Positions 1 through 7,284 of a DNA stretch of 19,331 nt are shown piece by piece (position 1 is the first letter of the stretch; the number at the start of each line of letters is the position of its first letter). The stretch is from JAALKW01 sp033791145 (lineage in GTDB: Bacteria > Pseudomonadota > Gammaproteobacteria > Legionellales > Legionellaceae), in assembly GCA_033791145.1 (NCBI GenBank), contig JASJHH010000019.1:1-19331 (forward strand), written 5' to 3'. A program made the translations under genes and the position numbers. The notes below the pieces were generated by a model, which saw nothing but the letters and a program-made list of their open reading frames with translations, was not told the DNA's origin and ran no database searches.

Positions 1-525
1 AATATCAACGTCTGCTTTTTTCGCGAGTTGATTACGTGCACGCAACTCATCTAATGTCATCATGGCGTAAAAACGCTCATCAGGAACATCTTTTGCATGA
101 TGCTTTGCAATTAACGCATTGGTATTACATGGATTACCGACAACAAAAACACGCACATCGCTATTTGCATAGTCATTGATTGCACGGCCCTGCTCGATAA
201 AAATTTTGCCATTGATTTGTAATAAATCAGCACGCTCCATGCCTTGCTTGCGTGGTACAGACCCAACTAAAAATGCCCAGTGCACCCCCGTCATAGCTTC
301 TTTTAAACTTGAGGTACATTCAATGTGCTTCAAACGAGGAAACGCACAATCTTCAAGCTCCATCGCAACCCCTTTTAAAGCAGGCAAAGCTTGTGGTAAC
401 TCAAGTAAATGCAATTCAATATCCGTATCATCCCCAAATAACTGCCCTGATGCGATTCTAAACAACAACGCATAGCCAATTTGTCCTGCAGCCCCTGTAA
501 TTGCAACTCGAATACGTTTATTCAT
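1..525 (-). CDS. mdh: Malate dehydrogenase, N-terminal 175 residues (partial)
   Basis: NAD-dependent malate dehydrogenase interconverts malate and oxaloacetate in the cytoplasmic TCA cycle. The gene reads leftward and leaves the window after 175 codons, so roughly the second half is missing. Visible are the dinucleotide-binding loop GAAGQIGY (about residues 11-18), the region with VGSVPRKQGMERADLL, the substrate-side NPCNTNAL motif and LDELRARNQLA. These fit the cytosolic-type group of about 325-330 residues, not the E. coli-type enzyme. The ATG start at 525 is preceded by a strong AGGAGA ribosome site. An ATPase gene ends only 32 bases upstream on the same strand, so mdh may be cotranscribed with it or have a promoter inside it; no clear promoter lies in the gap. 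Family assignment is secure. Confidence 0.95.
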   Translation of the reverse strand, partial: MNKRIRVAITGAAGQIGYALLFRIASGQLFGDDTDIELHLLELPQALPALKGVAMELEDCAFPRLKHIECTSSLKEAMTGVHWAFLVGSVPRKQGMERADLLQINGKIFIEQGRAINDYANSDVRVFVVGNPCNTNALIAKHHAKDVPDERFYAMMTLDELRARNQLAKKADVDI

Positions 526-542
526 TCTATTTTATCTCCTGT

Positions 543-570
543 CTCAAAAATCGTGCCTCAAAAATTGTGT
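543..570. repeat. Tandem 14-base direct repeat at the ATPase stop codon
   Basis: Two adjacent 14-base units, CTCAAAAATCGTGC and CTCAAAAATTGTGT, match at 12 of 14 positions. The second unit contains the ATPase stop codon, and the first repeats that TGA in the mdh leader. It looks like a small local duplication; no function is evident. Confidence 0.6.
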
Positions 571-1880
571 CCCATGTTACCACTATCTCTTTGACTTCTT
601 AAGTAATCTTTCATTGTTATAATTCTTCCATTTATCCCTAATTCTTTTTTAGCTTGTTCAAGTGCGCGTTGTTCCCGCGCTGCCGTTTTAGGATCTGTTA
701 AATCTACGGTAATTTGTAAAAGTTCTCTCGAACCATCTTTATCAACGCTAACAAAATCAATTTCATAACCATCAGCCGTATGATAGAAATAAACATCTTT
801 CCCTTGTCTTCTCAAATCGAGGTAAATTTGATTTTCTAAAAATTTATTATAGAGATCATTGGTACCCAAAGCATTTGCGTTCACTAACCCATTATCAACA
901 ACATATATTTTTTTCGGTCTATTTTGTTTTGTGCGTTCTGATTCAGAATAAAATGGGACTGTAAATACAAGGTAGGCATCTTCAAGATAAGCTAAATAGG
1001 TATGGATGGTTTCCTTCCCTACTTTATAACCCTGGCTTTTTACATCGTTATAAAACTTATTAACTGAAAAGCATGTTGCTGCATTTTTAATAAGAAAAGA
1101 GGTTAGATACTTTAATAATGCAATATTGCTCACACCATAACGTTCAATAATATCTCTTAAAATCACGGTATCTACATAACCTTGCAGCGTTTCTCGCCAC
1201 TCTTTATTTGGCAAGTGTTGCACAGCCGGAAAACCACCTTTTGTAAAATAATGCAGCAAATGTTGCCGCATCATATCAAATGTTTTCTGTCCAAAGGCCT
1301 GAGTTGGTTTCGAAATATGATGTGCCTGCAAAAATTCATTGAAAGAATATGGCCATACTTCAATCGATAGTGAACGCCCCCTTAATGAGGTTGCAATTTC
1401 TTTGCTTAATAATTTAGCCGACGATCCTGTTAAATAAAGATCTACATTTTTACTATCAAGATACCGTCGCACAACCAGCTGCCATTCCGGAACGTTTTGT
1501 ACCTCATCAAGAAATAGATAGCAACGCCTGTTGTGATTTTGAGGATACAACGTATAAAATAAATCAATTAATTTGCCCATTTCTTTTGCAGTCATGGGTA
1601 ACAAGCGATCATCTTCAAAGTTAATTAATAGTATCCGCTCTCTCTCTACACCGCGTTCGAGCAATTCTGCTATGGTTTGATAAAGTAAATAGGTCTTACC
1701 TGAGCGCCTCATACCGACAGCAACTTTTATAATATTATCTACCTTTGGAAACTGCAGTTGCCGAACCACACTCGCTCGAGTCTCGGCAATTGTATCAAAC
1801 CCTTCTTCCAACAGTGTTTCTAATATATCACGCATAACAACACCAATAGTATACTTCTCCATAGGTACACTATAGCACAT
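558..1880 (-). CDS. AAA-family ATPase with DUF4143 domain
   Basis: A P-loop ATPase of the AAA_14/DUF4143 architecture, a widespread but functionally undefined family often found as an accessory gene. Walker A is GMRRSGKT (residues 56-63), Walker B YLFLDE (121-126), and a sensor-like TGSSAKLL follows at 151-158. The C-terminal part (about 225-400) is DUF4143-like. It ends in a possible degenerate PD-(D/E)xK-type fold, with EIDFV at 373-377 and LLQIT at 387-391, where the usual lysine is not seen. No transmembrane segment is visible. The length of 440 residues is normal. The start is uncertain: ATG 1880 has GAGAAG seven bases upstream, but ATG 1862 or ATG 1835 (MRDILETLL) would also give a complete ATPase domain. 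An inverted-repeat cluster overlaps this start region, suggesting autoregulation. It is divergent from hemW and upstream of mdh. Confidence 0.85.
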   Translation of the reverse strand: MCYSVPMEKYTIGVVMRDILETLLEEGFDTIAETRASVVRQLQFPKVDNIIKVAVGMRRSGKTYLLYQTIAELLERGVERERILLINFEDDRLLPMTAKEMGKLIDLFYTLYPQNHNRRCYLFLDEVQNVPEWQLVVRRYLDSKNVDLYLTGSSAKLLSKEIATSLRGRSLSIEVWPYSFNEFLQAHHISKPTQAFGQKTFDMMRQHLLHYFTKGGFPAVQHLPNKEWRETLQGYVDTVILRDIIERYGVSNIALLKYLTSFLIKNAATCFSVNKFYNDVKSQGYKVGKETIHTYLAYLEDAYLVFTVPFYSESERTKQNRPKKIYVVDNGLVNANALGTNDLYNKFLENQIYLDLRRQGKDVYFYHTADGYEIDFVSVDKDGSRELLQITVDLTDPKTAAREQRALEQAKKELGINGRIITMKDYLRSQRDSGNMGHNF

Positions 1881-1904
1881 ACATGTACTTCTCGAGAAGT
1901 ATAC
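1849..1904. promoter_or_regulatory. Operator-like palindrome cluster between the ATPase gene and hemW
   Basis: A perfect 16-base palindrome, TACTTCTCGAGAAGTA, lies at 1886-1901. Its right half continues as GAGAAGTATAC (1894-1904), and an exact inverted copy, GTATACTTCTC, lies at 1849-1859. There are thus three half-sites in a 56-base stretch. TATACT at 1900-1905, which reads as AGTATACT on both strands, could serve as a -10 element in either direction. The layout resembles a repressor operator controlling the ATPase gene and possibly hemW. The binding protein is unknown. The GAGAAG of the palindrome also doubles as the ribosome site for ATG 1880. Confidence 0.5.
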
Positions 1905-1937
1905 TGTATGATGCGGCTTTTATAAAAATCGTGATTT

Positions 1938-3071
1938 ATGTTACCAGTATCACTTTATATTCACATCCCTTGGTGCATTCAAAAATGTCCGTATTGTGAT
2001 TTCAACTCGCATAAAAGCCCCAAATTGCTGCCCGAGATACAATACGTCAATGCGTTACTTGAAGATTTAGATTGCGATTTAACGCTTTTTCCTGCGCGGC
2101 CTATTACTTCTATTTTTATTGGCGGTGGCACCCCAAGCCTTTTATCAGAACATGCGTATGCGGTTTTATTTGAAGGTTTACAAAAGCGGCTTCAATTTGC
2201 AGATAATATAGAAATCACGCTCGAGGCAAATCCTGGCAGCGCTGAACAAACGCGATTTAAAGCTTATCGCGCGCTTGGCATCAATCGTTTATCCATTGGT
2301 ATACAAAGCTTTAACAAAACGCATTTAAAAGCACTTGGGCGTGTCCATGACGATACAGATGCTCATCGCGCTATTTTGGCTGCACGTGATGCAGGCTTTG
2401 ATAATATTAATTTAGATATCATGCATGGTCTGCCCGGGCAATCTGTATCTGAAGGCCTCAAAGACTTAGAAATAGCATTAAGCTATACCCCTGAGCATTT
2501 GTCTTGGTACCAACTCACCCTTGAGCCGAATACCGTATTTTATAAAAAACCACCTGTGCTGCCATCCGAAAATACCATCGAGCAATTAGAGCAAGCAGGA
2601 TTTAATTACCTTACAGACAATCAATATATAAAATATGAAATTTCTGCGTTTTCAAAAAAAAATAAACAAGCACAGCATAATATTAATTATTGGCAATTTG
2701 GCGACTACTACGGCATTGGTGCAGGTGCACATGGTAAATTAACAACACCAGATTTTCAGCAAATTTGCCGCACACGCAAACAACGCCAACCCAAAGATTA
2801 TTTAAATCCTAATAAACCCTATCCCATTGAAATAAATCAGCTTAATTCAGATGATCTAATATTTGAGTTTATGCTAAACCTAACGCGCTTAGAACAAGCA
2901 ACACCTTATGCATTATTCGCAGCGCACACAGGGCTTGATATTAAACACCTCATGGTAAAGCTCAAAATAGCTGAGCAACAAGGCTTTTTAACTTGCACCC
3001 AAACACATTTTCAAATTACACCCTTTGGCCGGCGCTTTACCAACGATTTGCAGCGCTTATTCTTGCCATAA
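1938..3071 (+). CDS. hemW: Heme chaperone HemW (radical SAM, formerly coproporphyrinogen oxidase-like)
   Basis: HemW is a radical-SAM family protein that binds heme and is thought to deliver it to respiratory enzymes; it is not a true oxygen-independent coproporphyrinogen oxidase. The 4Fe-4S cluster motif CxxxCxxC is at C13, C17 and C20 within HIPWCIQKCPYC. The SAM-binding GGGTPS is at residues 62-67. The HemW-typical HNxxYW motif is present as HNINYW at 247-252, followed by GIGAGAHG. The length of 377 residues matches the family. The ATG at 1938 has only a weak upstream ribosome site, but the next residues (LPVSLYIHIPWC) are the usual N-terminus. The rdgB gene, which commonly neighbours hemW, is not here; plsY follows after 58 bases. 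Confidence 0.95.
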   Translation: MLPVSLYIHIPWCIQKCPYCDFNSHKSPKLLPEIQYVNALLEDLDCDLTLFPARPITSIFIGGGTPSLLSEHAYAVLFEGLQKRLQFADNIEITLEANPGSAEQTRFKAYRALGINRLSIGIQSFNKTHLKALGRVHDDTDAHRAILAARDAGFDNINLDIMHGLPGQSVSEGLKDLEIALSYTPEHLSWYQLTLEPNTVFYKKPPVLPSENTIEQLEQAGFNYLTDNQYIKYEISAFSKKNKQAQHNINYWQFGDYYGIGAGAHGKLTTPDFQQICRTRKQRQPKDYLNPNKPYPIEINQLNSDDLIFEFMLNLTRLEQATPYALFAAHTGLDIKHLMVKLKIAEQQGFLTCTQTHFQITPFGRRFTNDLQRLFLP

Positions 3072-3129
3072 GCATCTATCACCTGCCATACTCTTTATTA
3101 GCTTACTCACTCACTCAAATGGAGACACC

Positions 3130-3876
3130 ATGCTCACCTTCCTGCTTATTGCACTTTGTGTTGCTGCAGCCTATGCACTTGGCTCTTTATGCTCAGCCGT
3201 TATTGTTTGTAAAATGGCAAAATTACCCGACCCACGCACCAAAGGCTCAAAAAATCCGGGGGCGACCAATGTGCTTCGTATTGCAGGCAAACAATATGCG
3301 GCTTTGGTCTTTATTGCAGATATGCTAAAAGGCTTACTGCCGATTTGGATTGCGATTATTTTTCAATTAAATCCTTTTTGGCAAGCCGTTGTCGGACTTG
3401 TTGCCGTACTTGGGCATATGTACCCCGTCTTTTTTGACTTTAAAGGGGGTAAAGGCGTTGCAACAAGTCTTGGTGTGTTACTAGGCTTACATCCGCTACT
3501 CGGCATTATGGCCATGCTGACCTGGATAACCGTTGCCTTTTTTAGCCGCTATTCATCGCTTGCCTCTATCGTAACCATTACCTTAAGCCCCTTTTATGCT
3601 TTACTTGCATTTAACGAACAACAAGCTTTTTTCCCTTTGGTCGCGATAGCACTCGCCGTCTTGTATCAACATAAAGACAATATGAAGCGTCTTTTAGATA
3701 GCAGTGAATCAAAACTTGATTTTAATTTTGGCGATATTAATTTTGATAAATTTGACTTGAATTTAAGCAAAATTAATTTAAGTAAATTTGACCTAGATAA
3801 GCTTAAGGCTAAATTCAAACAATTTAATCCAGGTAAAAAAAGTAAGTCTAAAAAAACAAATACGAAATCTAAATAA
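3130..3876 (+). CDS. plsY: Glycerol-3-phosphate acyltransferase PlsY with repeat-bearing C-terminal tail
   Basis: PlsY is an inner-membrane enzyme that transfers an acyl group from acyl-phosphate to sn-glycerol 3-phosphate, the first step of phospholipid synthesis. Family motifs are clear: GSKNPGATNVLR (39-50), GHMYPVFFDFKGGKGVATSLG split over 95-115, and SRYSSLASI (139-147), set among several hydrophobic helices. The enzyme would normally end near residue 195, after HKDNMKRLL. This protein continues for about 55 more residues with two 12-residue repeats (203-226) and then a lysine/serine-rich end. The ATG at 3130 is chosen because GGAGA lies four bases upstream and LTFLLIAL is a normal first helix; an upstream start at 3025 would overlap hemW. 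The last 8 bases overlap the end of tsaD on the other strand. Confidence 0.95.
   Translation: MLTFLLIALCVAAAYALGSLCSAVIVCKMAKLPDPRTKGSKNPGATNVLRIAGKQYAALVFIADMLKGLLPIWIAIIFQLNPFWQAVVGLVAVLGHMYPVFFDFKGGKGVATSLGVLLGLHPLLGIMAMLTWITVAFFSRYSSLASIVTITLSPFYALLAFNEQQAFFPLVAIALAVLYQHKDNMKRLLDSSESKLDFNFGDINFDKFDLNLSKINLSKFDLDKLKAKFKQFNPGKKSKSKKTNTKSK
3736..3807 (+). repeat. Two 36-base (12-residue) tandem repeats in the plsY tail
   Basis: Residues 203-214 (INFDKFDLNLSK) and 215-226 (INLSKFDLDKLK) form two consecutive 12-residue units sharing the pattern INxxKFDL. A partial, weaker unit (LDFNFGD) precedes them. Alternating hydrophobic and charged positions suggest an amphipathic surface helix or strand. 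This is seen directly in the reading frame. Confidence 0.75.
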
Positions 3877-4903
3877 TTTCATCTTGCTTTAATAAAGGCA
3901 TACGCGCATACACTTCAATCGCGTGACTCTTGTCACGCGAACCTTGCATCAAGTGCAAGCATCCAGCATAAGCCACCATCGCACCATTATCGGTACAATA
4001 TTCCAAGCGTGGAAAATAAACTTCACCCGTGCGCGCTTGCATGGCTTTTGTGAGTGCTGCTCGAAGGGCCTGATTTGCGCCAACACCGCCTGCGACAACC
4101 AAGCAGTTGCTACCTGTTGAATCTAAAGCACGCATCGTTTTAATCATAAGTGTTTCTACCACCGCCGTTTGAAAGGCCTTTGCAATAGCTGATTTGTCTT
4201 GTGCCGTTTGCTCGCTTTTTTTCCAGGCCATCATGGTATGCGTTTTGAGCCCACTAAAGCTAAAATCAAATCCTGGTTTATTTAACATAGGCCGTGGAAA
4301 TGCAGCAAATACGGGCAAATTATTTAGTTCAGCTGCCTCATCTGCCAATGCTGCAAGTAAAGGTCCACCTGGGTATTCAAAGCCCATGAGCTTTGCTGTT
4401 TTATCAAACGCCTCACCCACTGCGTCATCTAATGTTTCACCTAAAAGATGATAATCACCCAAAGCACGTGCTTCTATTAGCTGCGTGTGTCCACCTGACA
4501 CCAATAAAGCTGTAAACGGAAATTGGAGCTCAGGGGCATCCAGTTGTGCGGCAAGCACATGCGCTTCTAAATGATGCACTGCAAGGGCTGGAATACCCAA
4601 AGCAAATGCAAGGCTTTTCGCAAAAGAGGCGCCCACCAAAAGCGCCCCCATTAACCCAGGCCCGTTTGTATAAGCAACGGCATCAATATCTGATTTTTTG
4701 CATTGGGCTTTTTTTAAAACTTCATCGACCAAAGCTACAATATGGGTGACATGGCAGCGTGAGGCAAGCTCAGGTACCACCCCGCCAAACTGTCGGTGTG
4801 TGGCAACCTGAGAATGTAATGCATGCGACAAGAGCCCCGCTTTAGAGGAATAAAGCGCGACCCCTGTTTCATCACAAGATGATTCAAATCCTAAAACAAA
4901 CAC
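3869..4903 (-). CDS. tsaD: tRNA N6-adenosine threonylcarbamoyltransferase TsaD
   Basis: TsaD (Kae1/YgjD family) transfers the threonylcarbamoyl group to A37 of ANN-decoding tRNAs, working with TsaB and TsaE; it is an essential cytoplasmic enzyme. The ASKHA-fold opening FESSCDETGVAL (6-17), the metal-binding pair H111 and H115 in HLEAH, SGGHTQL (136-142), and the late D305 in TDNGAMVA are all present. The length of 344 residues is typical. The start is GTG 4903, with AGGAAA six to seven bases upstream. The gene ends the minus-strand run minC-lpxH-unknown-tsaD, following the unknown gene by 19 bases. rpsU, the usual divergent neighbour of tsaD in many gammaproteobacteria, is absent here. Confidence 0.97.
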   Translation of the reverse strand: MFVLGFESSCDETGVALYSSKAGLLSHALHSQVATHRQFGGVVPELASRCHVTHIVALVDEVLKKAQCKKSDIDAVAYTNGPGLMGALLVGASFAKSLAFALGIPALAVHHLEAHVLAAQLDAPELQFPFTALLVSGGHTQLIEARALGDYHLLGETLDDAVGEAFDKTAKLMGFEYPGGPLLAALADEAAELNNLPVFAAFPRPMLNKPGFDFSFSGLKTHTMMAWKKSEQTAQDKSAIAKAFQTAVVETLMIKTMRALDSTGSNCLVVAGGVGANQALRAALTKAMQARTGEVYFPRLEYCTDNGAMVAYAGCLHLMQGSRDKSHAIEVYARMPLLKQDEII

Positions 4904-4922
4904 AACTTATTTCCTTTTACAT

Positions 4923-5756
4923 TTACATACCCGGTGATTTTACCCCAGCATCATCGTTAGCAGGCGGGTTGAGATCTGCGTAATTTTGTTTCATTTGCGT
5001 TTTAGCTTTTATTCCGCTTTCAAAAAAATCATTCACGTTCATATCCTTAAAAATCGCTTGGATTTCCTCTTTGGGGTTTTCAACAGCTGTATAGTCTGCA
5101 TCAGGATTTTTCACATCCGATGATTTTTTTAAAATCATTCTATTGGGATCCTCAGAATCCGGTTCTTTCTCAAACTTATAACCCACAGCAATAAGGTTCG
5201 CTTCAAAAGCCTCTTTTAAAGCGCCTTCGTATGCTGCTTTATCATCGGGCTCTAACTCTAAATCATCCAATTTAAAGTCTAGTTTGAATGCCCCAGTATC
5301 TAGCCCATCCGCACCAGGAGACTCCGGTATCGGTATCATACGATCTAATATTTTATCTTCACCACCTGGTAAGTTTATCTTATCTTCTACCGCTTTATTA
5401 CCTTTCAAATAATCAGTAATCCCTTGACCTGCTTTAATCATCCAATTACCTTGATATTTTGCATGCAAGAGGTATGCCAAATCTACTGACATCTTGAAAG
5501 CTTCACCTTGCGTTGTTTGCCATTCTTGATAGGTCGTCGCAACCGATCTTTTAGCATCTGTACCCATTTTTCTTAGGTCATCATTTAGAGACTTCAGTTT
5601 TTTTTCGTCTTTTATTTTTTCAGGTAATTTTGTGATACCTGCTCGCTGATCAAGTTCTAGATTCTCTTGCGCAACATTAGCATGCTCTTCATTTTGTTTT
5701 TTTTGGATGGCTTTCATTAAATTTTCTCTTGCTTTGCGTGCGCTGTCTTTAGACAT
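4923..5756 (-). CDS. Uncharacterised charged, cysteine-free cytoplasmic protein
   Basis: I do not recognise this 277-residue protein. It has no signal peptide, no transmembrane segment and no cysteine. The N-terminal 70 residues are strongly charged and probably helical or coiled (KARENLMKAIQKKQ, later KKLKSLNDDLRK). A middle segment (75-120) is more globular, with several aromatics (YQEWQ, AYLLHAKYQGNW). A run rich in acidic residues and proline follows (about 130-172), and the end is NDDAGVKSPGM. ATG 5756 is preceded by GGAGA at five bases and overlaps the lpxH stop by 8 bases (ATGTCTAA), so translation is probably coupled. A longer frame open to 5834 would lie inside lpxH and is unlikely. 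Lineage-specific effector or regulator are possibilities only. Confidence 0.8.
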   Translation of the reverse strand: MSKDSARKARENLMKAIQKKQNEEHANVAQENLELDQRAGITKLPEKIKDEKKLKSLNDDLRKMGTDAKRSVATTYQEWQTTQGEAFKMSVDLAYLLHAKYQGNWMIKAGQGITDYLKGNKAVEDKINLPGGEDKILDRMIPIPESPGADGLDTGAFKLDFKLDDLELEPDDKAAYEGALKEAFEANLIAVGYKFEKEPDSEDPNRMILKKSSDVKNPDADYTAVENPKEEIQAIFKDMNVNDFFESGIKAKTQMKQNYADLNPPANDDAGVKSPGM

Positions 5757-6483
5757 CACTATCTCCAATAAGGTTAAATTCGAATCCTGTTGATTTATTA
5801 TAGCACAGCGCTGACGGGGGCGCATCCCAATCACTTAAAACATACTGCTGATAATTTTGTTTGTTTAATACATAACGTGTTACACCCGGTTGATGGGTGT
5901 GTCCATGAATAACTGTATTAACATCACACGCAGCTAAATGCTTTGTTAATGTTTCGGGTACAACGTTCATCACTATCTGCTTTTTTCGTGTGTTGGTCTC
6001 GCTGTTTAAACGCACCCCCATCACAATACGTGTACGTATGCGCTTAGGTATTATCATAAATAAAGCAGGAAACCATCGATTACGCGTTAAACACCGAAAC
6101 CACTGATGCGCTTTATCTTTCGTGCAATATCTATCGCCATGTACTAATAATACCTGGGTGTTCCCTAAAGTAATTGTGGCGGGCTCTTCTAATGGAATTA
6201 AACAAGCACGTTTAAAAAATGCATCACCTAGCAAAAAATCACGATTGCCATGCATAAAATACACCGTCACACCCTGCTGATTTAAGGCTGCAAGACGTGC
6301 TGCAATGCCATCACTCCAGGTGGTATTGGTATCATCCCCCGCCCACACATGAAAAAAATCACCTAAGATATAAAGCGTTTTTGTGCTTGTTATCACCCAT
6401 TTTAAAAAAACATCAAACTGCTCTAAAATATCTGCTCTATCTGGATGTAGATGTAAATCTGAAATAAAAACGGCATCATTCAT
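5749..6483 (-). CDS. lpxH: UDP-2,3-diacylglucosamine diphosphatase LpxH
   Basis: LpxH hydrolyses UDP-2,3-diacylglucosamine to lipid X and UMP on the cytoplasmic face of the inner membrane, a central step in lipid A synthesis. It is a metallophosphoesterase. The metal ligands known from the E. coli enzyme are all in place: D9 and H11 (SDLHL), D42 (GDFF), N80 (HGNRDFLLG), H115 (VHGDRYCT), and H195 and H197 (HGHTHQPG). The 244 residues match the family. The ATG at 6483 has no good ribosome site and sits inside a short AT-rich tandem repeat 16 bases behind the minC stop, so its expression probably depends on the upstream gene. Its end overlaps the following unknown gene by 8 bases. Confidence 0.96.
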   Translation of the reverse strand: MNDAVFISDLHLHPDRADILEQFDVFLKWVITSTKTLYILGDFFHVWAGDDTNTTWSDGIAARLAALNQQGVTVYFMHGNRDFLLGDAFFKRACLIPLEEPATITLGNTQVLLVHGDRYCTKDKAHQWFRCLTRNRWFPALFMIIPKRIRTRIVMGVRLNSETNTRKKQIVMNVVPETLTKHLAACDVNTVIHGHTHQPGVTRYVLNKQNYQQYVLSDWDAPPSALCYNKSTGFEFNLIGDSDV

Positions 6484-6511
6484 AATAATTCATAATAATT
6501 TATAATAATTC
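6481..6511. repeat. Three 10-base AT-rich tandem units at the minC-lpxH junction
   Basis: CATAATAATT, CATAATAATT and TATAATAATT follow each other at 6481-6510. On the minus strand they supply the last minC codons and stop, the 16-base spacer and the lpxH start codon. Slippage would change the minC-lpxH spacing. Two near-identical ATG triplets (6483 and 6493) result. Confidence 0.65.
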
Positions 6512-7228
6512 AATATCAATCCGATCATTTTTTAATAAAACCTGGCAAGGCTTAAGACAGGTCTCAATCGTTTCAGGTAAGCGATATACGCCTGCAATGG
6601 CAACCAACTCGGGATCGAACGACTGGCAAAAAATACGCGCAGTCGTATTACCAGAAATACCCGCCAGTACACGGCCTCGCAAAGTACCATATACATGAAT
6701 ATTCCCTTCAGCCAGCAATTCAGCACCACGCCCAACCGATGCGGCGACGATTAAATCCCCTTGACTCACCACCTGTTGACCTGAGCGCACAGGCTTTGTA
6801 ATTAATTTTGTTACTATCTCGGGCGGCGATGGCACTTTGTTTTTTGTCGCCTTGGTAGAATTAGCAGTGCTGGTAACGCGTTTATCATGTATTGCAGATG
6901 AATTCAGTGTTGCAAGCCCAAGCGCTGCTGCACGCTCATGAAACAAGGCACTGCCGCCCTGAACTGCAATGGGAAACAAGCCATGCCCGCGAACACATTG
7001 GCATAATGCGGCTAAATCAACCGTTGCCTCAGGCACTCCTGAGCAGTCTAATATAATCGGTGCCGCCTCAAAAAGACGTGGAGCTTCCGCAATTAATTCT
7101 TTTAATTGAAGGTTAAAACCGGCGGTATCTGCATCAAGCACTTGAAGGACTGTTAAAGTATATAAACGCCCTTTAAGTTTAAATGCTTTTATTTTCAACA
7201 CATTATCTGTCATATCACTGATATCCAT
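6500..7228 (-). CDS. minC: Septum-site inhibitor MinC
   Basis: MinC blocks FtsZ assembly away from midcell; its C-terminal beta-helix binds MinD at the membrane and its N-terminal domain acts on FtsZ. Here the N-domain spans about residues 8-107, a polar linker rich in Ser, Thr and Lys about 112-145, and the C-domain 147-242. The C-domain has the classic RSGQ (148-151), GDLIV, GAELLAEGNIHVYGTLRG and AIAGVY. The length of 242 is normal. Start choice is uncertain between ATG 7228 and ATG 7213, neither with a good ribosome site. minD and minE, usually directly downstream, are not in the window; lpxH follows instead. It is divergent from fadD with a 56-base gap. Confidence 0.93.
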   Translation of the reverse strand: MDISDMTDNVLKIKAFKLKGRLYTLTVLQVLDADTAGFNLQLKELIAEAPRLFEAAPIILDCSGVPEATVDLAALCQCVRGHGLFPIAVQGGSALFHERAAALGLATLNSSAIHDKRVTSTANSTKATKNKVPSPPEIVTKLITKPVRSGQQVVSQGDLIVAASVGRGAELLAEGNIHVYGTLRGRVLAGISGNTTARIFCQSFDPELVAIAGVYRLPETIETCLKPCQVLLKNDRIDIELL

Positions 7229-7284
7229 CCGCGTTTTTTTTGTTTATACTATCACGCACCTATTCTCAACAAAAGGTCAACAAC
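7229..7284. promoter_or_regulatory. Divergent promoter region of minC and fadD
   Basis: This 56-base gap must hold or adjoin the start signals for both genes. TATACT at 7245-7250 is a fair -10 for fadD but lacks a convincing -35. An AAAAGG ribosome site at 7270-7275 lies nine bases before the fadD GTG. No recognised FadR-type operator was seen. Confidence 0.35.

Noticed and set aside
176..475. Plus-strand open frame at the left edge
   Set aside because: It is the complement of the malate dehydrogenase coding region, which has clear family motifs and a ribosome site.
5757..5834. N-terminal extension of the unknown gene inside lpxH
   Set aside because: It would overlap lpxH by 86 bases in another frame; ATG 5756 has a good GGAGA and an 8-base overlap.
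7240..7284. Longer FadD start at TTG 7240
   Set aside because: It adds 15 residues not typical of FadD, lacks a ribosome site and overlaps the likely promoter; GTG 7285 gives the normal N-terminus.
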